Shown here: positions 1 to 5,092 of the stretch, piece after piece
Layout: each line of letters begins with the position of its first letter
How positions within the stretch are numbered: position 1 is the stretch's first letter
Assembly (NCBI GenBank): GCA_046153015.1
Contig: JBJXGF010000018.1
Location: 1-5,098 of the forward strand
DNA: 5,098 nt
Reading direction: 5' to 3'
Source of the DNA: JBJXGF01 sp046153015
GTDB taxonomy: Bacteria; Actinomycetota; Acidimicrobiia; Acidimicrobiales; CAIXPF01
Notes under the pieces: generated by a model
Told to the model about the DNA's origin: nothing
Databases searched by the model: none
What the model saw: the letters and a program-made list of their open reading frames with translations, nothing else
Made by a program: the position numbers and the translations under genes

Positions 1-24
1 TGACCGGCGCTCTCGAGCCGGTCA
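1..24. terminator. Hairpin downstream of the VOC gene, possible terminator
   Basis: Positions 1-8 (TGACCGGC) and 17-24 (GCCGGTCA) are perfect inverted complements around an 8-base loop. The stem lies 21 bases past the stop codon of the minus-strand VOC gene, where a terminator would be expected. There is no T-run on either side, but U-tracts are often absent in GC-rich actinobacteria. The stem begins at the window edge and may extend outside it. It could also serve a convergent gene beyond the window. Confidence 0.5.
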
Positions 25-45
25 GGGCGCGGCGGCCGAGCCGGA

Positions 46-420
46 TCAGGCGAAGACGTCGATCGGGTTCTCGTTGAGCTCGATGAGGTTGCCCGACGGG
101 TCCTTGAGGAACGCCTGGCGCGTGCCGATGCCCGGGATCATCATCGGCTCGCTGACCTTGAAGCCCTGGTCGGTGAGCTCCTGACGGGCCTCGTCGAGAT
201 CGGCCACGTGCAGGGCGAAGTGCTGGCCCCTCGGCGCCTTGTGATCTTCGGCCTTGACCAAGTGGATCTGGCGGCCGTCCGCCAGGCGGAGCCACGATCC
301 GGGGAAGCCGAAATCGGGCCGGTCGACCTTCTCCAAGCCGAGCACATCGACATAGAAGTTGGTGGTCTTCTCGACGTCGTCGACGTTGAGCGCAATGTGG
401 TGGACGCCGCTGAGCTTCAT
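46..420 (-). CDS. VOC (glyoxalase/bleomycin resistance/dioxygenase fold) family protein
   Basis: A 124-residue protein, the usual length for a single-domain VOC protein made of two beta-alpha-beta-beta-beta modules. The family coordinates a divalent metal and includes glyoxalase I, methylmalonyl-CoA epimerase, extradiol dioxygenases and drug-binding proteins. Module one opens with HHIALNV (residues 7-13) and the typical NFYVDVLGLE segment (21-30). Module two has HFALHV (67-72) and ends with KDPSGNLIEL (106-115), a hallmark of the family. His7 or His8, His67 and the Glu near 114 are plausible metal ligands. There is no signal peptide, so it is cytosolic. The ATG at 420 is chosen because the VOC fold starts there. 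The frame stays open far upstream, but that part is antisense to the DUF4332 gene. No strong Shine-Dalgarno is visible. The substrate cannot be deduced. Confidence 0.92.
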   Translation of the reverse strand: MKLSGVHHIALNVDDVEKTTNFYVDVLGLEKVDRPDFGFPGSWLRLADGRQIHLVKAEDHKAPRGQHFALHVADLDEARQELTDQGFKVSEPMMIPGIGTRQAFLKDPSGNLIELNENPIDVFA

Positions 421-505
421 GCCGCCATGGTACGCCGCGCGCCCCGACCGGCGCTCGGAAGCGGACGTAGTAGCTTCTCGCCCCGAAAACCGAGGGAGGC
501 GAGGG
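421..505. promoter_or_regulatory. Divergent intergenic region between the VOC and DUF4332 genes
   Basis: These 85 bases separate two genes that point away from each other, so promoters for both should lie here. No clear -35/-10 pair stands out. TAGTAG at 468-473 could be a weak -10 for the plus-strand gene, but no good -35 accompanies it. A strong ribosome binding site (GGGAGG, 494-499) lies six bases before the ATG at 506 and fixes the start of the DUF4332 gene. Confidence 0.4.
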
Positions 506-910
506 ATGGCGAAGCTGGCGAGCATCGAAGGGATCGGGCCCGTGTCGGCCGAGAAGCTGGCGGCGTGCGGGCTCACGACCACCGAGGATCTGCTGCGTGA
601 CGCCGGCTCGGCCGCGGGGCGCAAACGGCTCGCCGAACAGAGCGGATTCAGCGAGGAGCAGCTCCTCGGTTGGGTGAATCGGGCCGATCTGATGCGCGTG
701 AAAGGCGTCGGCGAGGAGTTCTCCGACCTGCTCGAGGTGGCGGGCGTCGACACCGTGAAGGAGCTGGCCACGCGCCGGGCCGACAACCTGCACGCAGCGC
801 TCCAGCGCACCAACGAGGCCAGCAAGCTGGTGCGCCGCCCGCCCACACTGGCCGAGGTGACCGGCTGGATCGAGCACGCCGGCACGCTCGACCCGGCCGT
901 CACACACTAG
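506..910 (+). CDS. DUF4332 family protein with tandem helix-hairpin-helix motifs
   Basis: A 134-residue protein matching the DUF4332 pattern along its whole length. Two helix-hairpin-helix-like segments are visible: IEGIGPVSAEKL (7-18) and VKGVGEEFSDLL (65-76). Between them lie GRKRLAEQSG and LGWVNRADLMRV (54-65), and the tail has the family-typical KLVRRPPTLAEVTGWI (107-122). The GIG and GVG hairpins are of the type that contacts the DNA or RNA backbone, so nucleic-acid binding is a reasonable inference, but the family has no firmly assigned function. There is no signal peptide or membrane segment. Start: the ATG at 506 has GGGAGG six bases upstream and gives the normal N-terminus. The longer in-frame extension to 359 would run into the opposing VOC gene. 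It may be cotranscribed with the lipoprotein gene 71 bases downstream. Confidence 0.9.
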   Translation: MAKLASIEGIGPVSAEKLAACGLTTTEDLLRDAGSAAGRKRLAEQSGFSEEQLLGWVNRADLMRVKGVGEEFSDLLEVAGVDTVKELATRRADNLHAALQRTNEASKLVRRPPTLAEVTGWIEHAGTLDPAVTH

Positions 911-981
911 GATTCGCGCCCGTCGTCCCGCGTGCGGGGCGGCGCGCCGGGACGGACCGCGAAGAAGGATTGACCAACACG
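911..981 (+). promoter_or_regulatory. Spacer between the DUF4332 and lipoprotein genes with a possible hairpin
   Basis: CGTCCCG (924-930) can pair with CGGGACG (948-954) around a 17-base loop that itself contains the palindrome GGCGCGCC (941-948). A competing short stem is CCCG/CGGG at 927-938. This could be a weak terminator, an attenuator or only GC-rich chance pairing. AAGGA (965-969) is the only ribosome-binding-like sequence before the lipoprotein ATG, 12 bases away, which is longer than ideal. Confidence 0.25.
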
Positions 982-1428
982 ATGGCAGGTCGCGTGCAGA
1001 GCCGGAAGCTGGCGGTCGCGCTCGGCGTGGTGGCCGCCCTCGGCCTCACCTCGTGCGGCGACCGGATCGATCCGGCGGCGCAGCCCCACACCGGCGGCGA
1101 GCGCTTCGAGGACATCCGCTTCAGCGACCTGCCCCGCCCGATCGGCGAGTACGGCGACCTCGAGGACGTGAAGCTGGTCGAGACCCAATCGGTCGAGATC
1201 GCGGACACCAACCCCGAGAACGTGCTGCGCTTCTACCACGAGCGGCTCGCCGCCGACGGCTGGGCCGTGGTGGAGGGCATCAAGCCCAAGAACGAGAGCG
1301 AGTGGTACGGCACCTGGGAGCGTTGGGGTCACCAGGTGGTGGTGGTGGCCGCGCCCGGCGAGGAGACCGACGACGGCACGCCCGCACCGACCGTGGCCAC
1401 CGTGTCGATGAAGCGACCCGCCAACTAA
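982..1428 (+). CDS. Small secreted lipoprotein of unknown function
   Basis: A 148-residue protein with a classical lipoprotein signal: a basic N-terminus (Arg4, Arg8, Lys9), a hydrophobic stretch (10-22) and the lipobox LTSC with Cys25 as the predicted lipidated residue. It should be exported by Sec, lipidated and held on the outer face of the cytoplasmic membrane. The mature part has a compact alpha/beta-looking domain with NPENVLRFYHERLAADGW (77-94), then a Trp-rich segment (WYGTWERWG, 108-116), a VVVVAA strand (119-124) and an acidic Thr/Pro-rich stretch (127-138) before a last strand. A helix followed by 'ADGW' and Trp-containing strands recurs in small secreted actinobacterial proteins, but I recognise no named family. 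Start: the ATG at 982 gives a proper signal peptide; a TTG at 970 sits directly against the purine-rich AAGGA and is less likely. Confidence 0.85.
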   Translation: MAGRVQSRKLAVALGVVAALGLTSCGDRIDPAAQPHTGGERFEDIRFSDLPRPIGEYGDLEDVKLVETQSVEIADTNPENVLRFYHERLAADGWAVVEGIKPKNESEWYGTWERWGHQVVVVAAPGEETDDGTPAPTVATVSMKRPAN

Positions 1429-1439
1429 CCCCTCGGGCT

Positions 1440-1540
1440 CGCTCAGGCGCGCTTGTCCTGGGGGCTGCGCCCCCAGACCCCATCCACAGCCGGCTCGCTG
1501 GCGCTCCCCGGCTGTGCGGCTTCGCTTCGCTCAGGCGCGC
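1440..1540. repeat. 13-base direct repeats enclosing two-hairpin element copy 1
   Basis: CGCTCAGGCGCGC occurs exactly at 1440-1452 and again at 1528-1540, with 75 bases between. The intervening segment is essentially the two-hairpin element. The right-hand copy overlaps the stop codon (1531-1533) and last codons of the TPR gene. The pair may be a target-site duplication made when the element inserted, or may belong to the element. Sequence alone cannot decide. Confidence 0.6.
1458..1524 (+). repeat. Two-hairpin intergenic repeat, copy 1 (likely bidirectional terminator)
   Basis: The first hairpin is the perfect 19-base palindrome CTGGGGGCTGCGCCCCCAG (1458-1476; 8-bp arms, 3-base loop). The second pairs CACAGCCGG (1485-1493) with CCGGCTGTG (1508-1516) around a 14-base loop, followed by CGGCTTCG (1517-1524). 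The same arrangement, inverted, is at 4996-5063. The element fills the gap between the converging lipoprotein and TPR genes, so it is well placed to stop transcription from both sides. It has no coding capacity for a transposase. It resembles a short dispersed intergenic repeat (REP- or MITE-like), but the family is not identified. Confidence 0.8.
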
Positions 1541-2643
1541 GGCGTGAGCTGACTCATGAGCTTGTGCACGCCGGCGGCCGCGTCGGGATCGAGCGGGGCG
1601 AGCAGCGTGGCCGCCTCGTCCCACACCTGCCGGGCGGTCGCGTGGTCGCCGGCGAGCACGGCGAGCTGGCCCAGCGTGGCCAGGGAGCGGCCGACGCCCA
1701 CGTCGTCGCCGAGGCGGCGGTAGCCCTCGATGGCCTGGTGGGCGGCGGCTTCGGCGCCGTCGGCGTCGCCCACGCCGAGCAACGCGGTGGCCAGGCTCGC
1801 CTCGAGGTAGGGCTGCAGCGCGGCGTCGCCCCGGGCAAGGCACATCACCAGCGCCTCGCTGAACGAGGCTCGGGCCTCGGGCCAGGCGCCGCGCTGCTGG
1901 TAGATCTGGCCCAGCCGAACGGTCAGCCGGTAGGCGGCGTCGGCGCTGCCGTCGTCGCTGCGGCCCCGCTGCAGCTTCAACGCCTCGAAGGTGGCGCCCA
2001 GCGCCTCGGTGAGCCGGCCCTGCGCCAACAGGCAGGCGCCGTGCCGCTCGAGCGCCAGGGCCAGCGGCGCCGCCTTGCCGAGCGAGCGAGCCGCCTTCAC
2101 CGCCTGGCTGTGCGCGGCGAGCGCCATCGAGGTCTCGCCCAGCTGCTCGTAGAGGCGCGTCTGCAAGGAGCAGAGGGACAGCACGGTCTCCTTGCCGCCC
2201 GTCTCCTGCGCCAGGGACGCGCCCTCCTGCGCCGCCGCCGCCGCTTCGGCCAGACGACCCGACCGCTCCAGGGCCACCGCCTGGGCGCTCAGCACCTGGG
2301 CCTGGCCGATGCGATCGCCGAGGGAGCGCAGCGCGGTGAGCGAGGCCTCGATGGCGTCGAGGGCGCGTGGGTAGTCGCCGATGGCGGTGAGCAGCGCGCC
2401 GATCTGTGCGTCGGCGGCGGCGGCGAAGCGGGGCTCGCCGCCGGCCCGAGCGGAATCACGCGCCTCCTCGAAGGCCGAGAGCGCGTCGTCGGCCATCTTC
2501 ATCGCCCAGTACGCCCCGCCCAGCTCGATCAGCGCCTGGACCTGACCGGCCACGTCGCCTCGCTGGCGGGCCGCGCCCAACACGGCCTCCGCCTTCCTCA
2601 CCGCCTCGTTGGGATCCACGTCAACGAAGCGTACGGGCGTCAA
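1531..2643 (-). CDS. Tetratricopeptide repeat (TPR) protein
   Basis: A 370-residue protein consisting almost entirely of TPR-like helical pairs at roughly 40-residue spacing. Visible units start near residues 34, 74, 113, 153, 193, 235, 277 and 316. They carry the usual A-x-x-x-L-G/A-x-x-Y/L...G-x...A...F/A pattern, for example LIELGGAYWAMKMADDALSAF and the later QIYQQRGAWPEARASFSEAL. The spacing is that of the TPR_12 or LGN-like subtype. TPR arrays are protein-binding scaffolds; the partner here is unknown. There is no signal peptide, membrane segment or attached catalytic, DNA-binding or kinase domain. The start is probably TTG (2641-2643), with GAGGG eight bases upstream; a GTG nine codons in is the alternative. 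The gene begins 27 bases after the LLM oxidoreductase stop on the same strand, so the two are probably cotranscribed. Confidence 0.88.
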   Translation of the reverse strand: MTPVRFVDVDPNEAVRKAEAVLGAARQRGDVAGQVQALIELGGAYWAMKMADDALSAFEEARDSARAGGEPRFAAAADAQIGALLTAIGDYPRALDAIEASLTALRSLGDRIGQAQVLSAQAVALERSGRLAEAAAAAQEGASLAQETGGKETVLSLCSLQTRLYEQLGETSMALAAHSQAVKAARSLGKAAPLALALERHGACLLAQGRLTEALGATFEALKLQRGRSDDGSADAAYRLTVRLGQIYQQRGAWPEARASFSEALVMCLARGDAALQPYLEASLATALLGVGDADGAEAAAHQAIEGYRRLGDDVGVGRSLATLGQLAVLAGDHATARQVWDEAATLLAPLDPDAAAGVHKLMSQLTPRA

Positions 2644-2651
2644 CCACGTAT

Positions 2652-2656
2652 CCCTC
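2652..2656 (-). promoter_or_regulatory. Ribosome binding site supporting a TTG start for the TPR gene
   Basis: On the minus strand GAGGG lies eight bases before TTG (2643-2641), and no ATG or GTG in that frame lies closer to the preceding gene's end. This supports a TTG initiation codon and separate translation of the second gene in the pair. Confidence 0.55.
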
Positions 2657-2670
2657 GGGCTGGCGAACGC

Positions 2671-3591
2671 TCACCGTGAACTACTAGCCACCTCGCGGAG
2701 CAGGAGGTGGGTGCGGGCTGCGTCGTCGGCGCGGTCGGTGAACTCCTTCGCCACGAACTCGGTCACGCCGATGGCGGCGAAGCGGGCGAGCTCTCCCCGC
2801 ACCTGCGCCTCGTCGCCGATCAGCACGAGGTCGCCCGGGCCGGCCACGCCCTCCCGGGCGTACATGGCCCGATACGAGGGCATCTGCGCGTACGCCCACA
2901 TGGAGCGGGCCTTCTCCCGCATACGGTCGGGCTCGGAGGTGACGCACACGGGCAGGCTGGCCACGATCTGGGGCGCGGGACGGCCGGCCGCCTCGGCCGC
3001 CTTGGTGATGGTGGGGACCACGTGGGACTCGATCGTGCGGGGGCCGACCCAGGTGAGCGTGGCGCCGTCGGTGCGGGCGCCCGCAAGGCGCAGCGTCTGC
3101 TCCCCCAGTGCGGCGACGAGCACCGGGATGCGCCGCTCGGGCGGGTTGTACACCTTGGCCCGGCAGCGGTAGAGCTCCCCGGTGAAGTCGACCGCACCGG
3201 CCTCGAGCACCGCAAGCAGCACCGAGAGGTACTCGCTCAGGTGCTTGATCGGCCGTTCGAAGGCCAGGCCCAGGTCGGCCATCATCGGCGCGTGGGAGAG
3301 GCCGATACCCAGCGTGAGCCGCCCGCCGACCAGTTGGTCCACGGTGAGCGCCTGCTGCGCCATGACCATGGGGTGGCGAGGCCAGGTGGGCACGACCGCG
3401 GTCACGAGCTCCAGCCCGGGCGTCGCCAGACCGATCGCCGCCATCGTGGTGAGCAGGTCGACCCCGCCGTCGGGGGCCTCGGCGAAGTGGTAGCGGCCAA
3501 AGCCGTCGGCCGCAGCCTGAGCGGCATGCTCGAGCACCGCGGCGACCGAGCCCTTGGCCAACAACGGCGTGCCTGACATCGCGATGCGCAT
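2671..3591 (-). CDS. F420-type LLM class (luciferase-like) oxidoreductase
   Basis: A 306-residue luciferase-like monooxygenase-fold protein (TIM barrel), the usual length for the single-domain actinobacterial group annotated as 'F420-dependent LLM class oxidoreductase' (the TIGR03564/MSMEG_4879-like family, from memory). Such enzymes use reduced coenzyme F420, or sometimes FMN, for hydride transfer to varied organic substrates. Diagnostic stretches are MRIAMSG at the N-terminus, the conserved core TAVVPTWPRHP (64-74), AQQALTVDQLVGGRLTLGIG (78-97) with GLSH next, RPIKHLSEYLSVL (113-125), VLVAALGEQTLRLAG (157-171), TWVGPRTI (180-187) and the late LVLIGDEAQVRGEL (255-268). The start at 3591 (ATG) gives the family N-terminus. 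Its Shine-Dalgarno is weak: GAGGG is 13 bases away. It is the first gene of a probable pair with the TPR gene. Cofactor choice and substrate cannot be read directly; F420 is inferred from family resemblance. Confidence 0.92.
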   Translation of the reverse strand: MRIAMSGTPLLAKGSVAAVLEHAAQAAADGFGRYHFAEAPDGGVDLLTTMAAIGLATPGLELVTAVVPTWPRHPMVMAQQALTVDQLVGGRLTLGIGLSHAPMMADLGLAFERPIKHLSEYLSVLLAVLEAGAVDFTGELYRCRAKVYNPPERRIPVLVAALGEQTLRLAGARTDGATLTWVGPRTIESHVVPTITKAAEAAGRPAPQIVASLPVCVTSEPDRMREKARSMWAYAQMPSYRAMYAREGVAGPGDLVLIGDEAQVRGELARFAAIGVTEFVAKEFTDRADDAARTHLLLREVASSSR

Positions 3592-3752
3592 GGCGGGACG
3601 CTAACCCTCGGAGTGGACCAGCGCGACGCTTTGAGCTGCGGCGGCGTCAGTTCTCGGCCGGGCCGTTCGGGAGATCTCCACGCGTTTGTGTTGCATCTTG
3701 TCCCCGGCGAGCGGCGGACAGTGCTCCACGAGCCGCACAGGAGGGTGTGCAG
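3592..3752. promoter_or_regulatory. Divergent intergenic region between the oxidoreductase and FAS1-OmpA genes
   Basis: These 161 bases lie between two genes that point apart, so promoters in both directions are expected. A comparatively T-rich patch (about 3684-3700, including TTGTG and TTGCAT) stands out from the GC-rich background and may belong to a promoter, but no convincing -35/-10 pair at proper spacing is visible on either strand. No operator-like long palindrome was found. Confidence 0.35.
3739..3745 (+). promoter_or_regulatory. Strong ribosome binding site fixing the FAS1-OmpA start
   Basis: AGGAGGG lies seven bases before the ATG at 3753. GTG codons at 3745 and 3747 overlap or touch it and are too close to be used, and the ATG at 3756 is ten bases away. 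The site therefore favours 3753. Confidence 0.75.
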
Positions 3753-4988
3753 ATGATGCTCGGTGACTTGAAAGCCCGCGTCGACGCAGGCGACATCACG
3801 CGGATACGGGAACGGTACCGATCGGGCGACCTCAACTTCTTGGAGCAGCGCCTCGGCGCGTCCGACTACCGGGAGCTCGGCCAGCACCTCGATTCCGGCG
3901 ACATAGGCTGGGTTCGCAGCCGGCTGAACCCCGTCGTGCTCGAGCCAGCCGTGGGCGCGACCGTGCGCACGAAAAGGAACGACCGCCGCCGGCGGGGCGT
4001 GTGGTGGTGGCTCGTGCCGCTGGTGCTGCTGGCGGCGCTGTTGGCGTGGGGGTTGTCCCGCTGCGGGGGCGGCAACGACGACGACCTCGCGCAGGTGGTC
4101 AGCGACCGCTCGGATCTGTCGACGTTCAACTCGCTGGCAGCCAAGAGCGGCCTCGCCACCACGCTGAGGGGCGCCGGCCCGTACACCACGTTCGCGCCGA
4201 GCAACGCCGCCTTCGACAAGCTCCCGAAGGCAACGCTCGACGCGCTCAGCGCCAACCCTGACGCGCTGAAGAAGCTGCTCAACTACCACGTGGTGGCGGG
4301 CAACCTCGAGGGGGCCGACCTGAAGGCCGGCAAGCTCAGGACCCTCGAAGGCGCCGAGCTGACGGTGGGTGTGACCGGCGCGAGGAAGACGATCGACCAG
4401 GCCGGGATCACCTCGGCCGACCAGGGCGCGAGCAACGGCGCGCTCCACGTGATCGACACGGTGCTCACGCCGCCCGATCTCGATCTCACCAAGCTGACCC
4501 CCGCCGGCGCCACGCCGACCACCGCCGCTGGCGGGACCGGAGCCGCCGCAGGAGCGGCCACGCCGACCACCGCCGCACCCCCGACGACCACAGCCCCGCC
4601 GACGACCACAGCCCCGCCGACCACCGCCGCCGCTGGAGCCGGGACGGGCACGGCCGCCGGTTCCGGCGCCGCCGCCGCCGTGCCAGGGCCCTTCACCGTC
4701 TACTTCGCCACCTCGAGCTCCGCTCTGAGTGCAGAGGCGACGGAGATCGTCGGGCAGGCGGCAGCGGCCATCAAGGGTCGGCCCAACGCGACGGTGACCG
4801 TGACCGGCTTCGCCGACCGCCGAGGGAACGCCGACGCGAACCAGGCGTTGTCGCTCGAGCGGGCCACTGCCGTAAAGGCGCCGCTCGAAGCGCAGGGCGC
4901 GGCGGCGGCCTACACCGTCGACGCCAAGGGCGCCGAGGCCGGTTCCGACCTCGCGCAGAGCCGACGAGTGGAGATCCGAATCGGCTGA
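3753..4988 (+). CDS. Single-pass membrane protein with FAS1 (fasciclin) and OmpA-like domains
   Basis: A 411-residue multidomain protein. Residues 1-81 are hydrophilic and presumed cytoplasmic; 12-59 form four 12-residue repeats. A basic cluster (KRNDRRRR, 74-81) precedes one membrane helix (about 82-101), giving N-in, C-out topology. Residues 112-240 are a FAS1 domain: H1 box TTFAPSNAAF (145-154), the NYHVV motif (177-181) and the H2-like GALHVIDTVL (229-238). A Pro/Thr/Ala/Gly linker (250-312) leads to an OmpA-like domain (314-410) with VYFATSSSALS (316-326), VTVTGFADRRG (348-358), ANQALSLERATAVK (362-375) and SRRVEIRI (403-410). Asp355 and Arg370 align with the residues that hold diaminopimelate in OmpA-type domains, so peptidoglycan binding is likely. 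FAS1 domains commonly mediate adhesion or ligand contact. The layout recalls mycobacterial ArfA (cytoplasmic part, helix, BON, OmpA-like) with FAS1 in place of BON. The exact role is unknown. Confidence 0.93.
   Translation: MMLGDLKARVDAGDITRIRERYRSGDLNFLEQRLGASDYRELGQHLDSGDIGWVRSRLNPVVLEPAVGATVRTKRNDRRRRGVWWWLVPLVLLAALLAWGLSRCGGGNDDDLAQVVSDRSDLSTFNSLAAKSGLATTLRGAGPYTTFAPSNAAFDKLPKATLDALSANPDALKKLLNYHVVAGNLEGADLKAGKLRTLEGAELTVGVTGARKTIDQAGITSADQGASNGALHVIDTVLTPPDLDLTKLTPAGATPTTAAGGTGAAAGAATPTTAAPPTTTAPPTTTAPPTTAAAGAGTGTAAGSGAAAAVPGPFTVYFATSSSALSAEATEIVGQAAAAIKGRPNATVTVTGFADRRGNADANQALSLERATAVKAPLEAQGAAAAYTVDAKGAEAGSDLAQSRRVEIRIG
4563..4634 (+). repeat. 18-base tandem repeat coding the Pro-Thr-Ala linker
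   Basis: Four 18-base units follow one another in frame: 4563-4580, 4581-4598, 4599-4616 and 4617-4634. The two central ones are identical (CCGACGACCACAGCCCCG) and the outer ones diverge. They encode PTTAAP, PTTTAP, PTTTAP and PTTAAA (residues 271-294). A 20-base direct repeat (4509-4528 and 4557-4576) lies just before and overlaps the first unit. Such tracts make flexible wall-spanning linkers and can change length by slippage or recombination. Confidence 0.9.
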
Positions 4989-5092
4989 TTCCCACCGAAG
5001 CCGACACGACCGGGGAGCGCCAGCGACCCGGGCGAGGTCTGGGTCTGGGGGCGCAGCCCCCAGCAACGGGATCGGCCCGTCGCACCGAATCG
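4976..5092. repeat. 8-base direct repeats enclosing two-hairpin element copy 2
   Basis: CCGAATCG occurs at 4976-4983, in the last codons of the FAS1-OmpA gene, and again at 5085-5092. It encloses the second two-hairpin element. The match is short enough to arise by chance, but the arrangement echoes the 13-base repeats around copy 1, where one repeat also overlaps a gene's 3' end. Confidence 0.35.
4996..5063 (-). repeat. Two-hairpin intergenic repeat, copy 2 (inverted; likely terminator)
   Basis: Read on the minus strand from 5063, this is the same element as at 1458-1524. The 19-base palindrome (5045-5063) and the four bases after it are identical to copy 1. Then come 14 diverged bases, a 17-base identical block containing TCGCTGGCGCTCC, and CGGCTTCG. 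The second stem is kept by CGACCGGG (5007-5014) against CCCGGGCG (5027-5034), with one mismatch. It begins seven bases after the FAS1-OmpA stop, so it can act as that gene's terminator and possibly also serve a converging gene beyond the window. The rest of the tail (5064-5098) shows nothing recognisable. Confidence 0.78.

Noticed and set aside
421..903. N-terminal extension of the VOC frame giving 285 residues
   Set aside because: The extension is Ser/Arg-rich and antisense to the DUF4332 gene. The VOC fold begins exactly at the ATG at 420.
1458..1524. Element copy 1 as the remnant of an insertion sequence or as an integron/attachment site
   Set aside because: There is no transposase or integrase fragment, no terminal inverted repeats of IS length and no tRNA gene nearby. 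A short structured intergenic repeat explains it better.
1453..2679. Plus-strand open frame of 408 codons antisense to the TPR gene
   Set aside because: The composition is typical of a GC-rich shadow frame, it starts inside the repeat element, and the opposite strand has an unmistakable TPR protein.
2707..3576. Plus-strand open frame of 289 codons antisense to the oxidoreductase
   Set aside because: It has Gly/His/Arg-rich shadow composition, while the minus strand has conserved LLM motifs throughout.
3747..3752. GTG start for the FAS1-OmpA gene, two codons upstream of the chosen ATG
   Set aside because: It would leave only one base between AGGAGGG and the start codon; the ATG at 3753 has the proper seven-base spacing.
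4053..4064. Cys104 just after the membrane helix (LSRC) of the FAS1-OmpA protein as a lipobox
   Set aside because: Arg at -1 does not fit a lipobox, and the helix is preceded by about 80 hydrophilic residues, unlike a lipoprotein signal. A membrane anchor is the better reading.
4563..4634. Short tandem repeats as a CRISPR-like array
   Set aside because: The units are contiguous without spacers and in frame with the Pro-Thr-Ala linker of the FAS1-OmpA protein.
3402..5066. Very long minus-strand open frame (554 codons) antisense to the FAS1-OmpA gene and overlapping the oxidoreductase gene
   Set aside because: Its translation is Gly/Arg/His-rich low complexity, matches no family, and covers a plus-strand gene with clear domains. 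Long antisense frames are expected where third positions are G/C.
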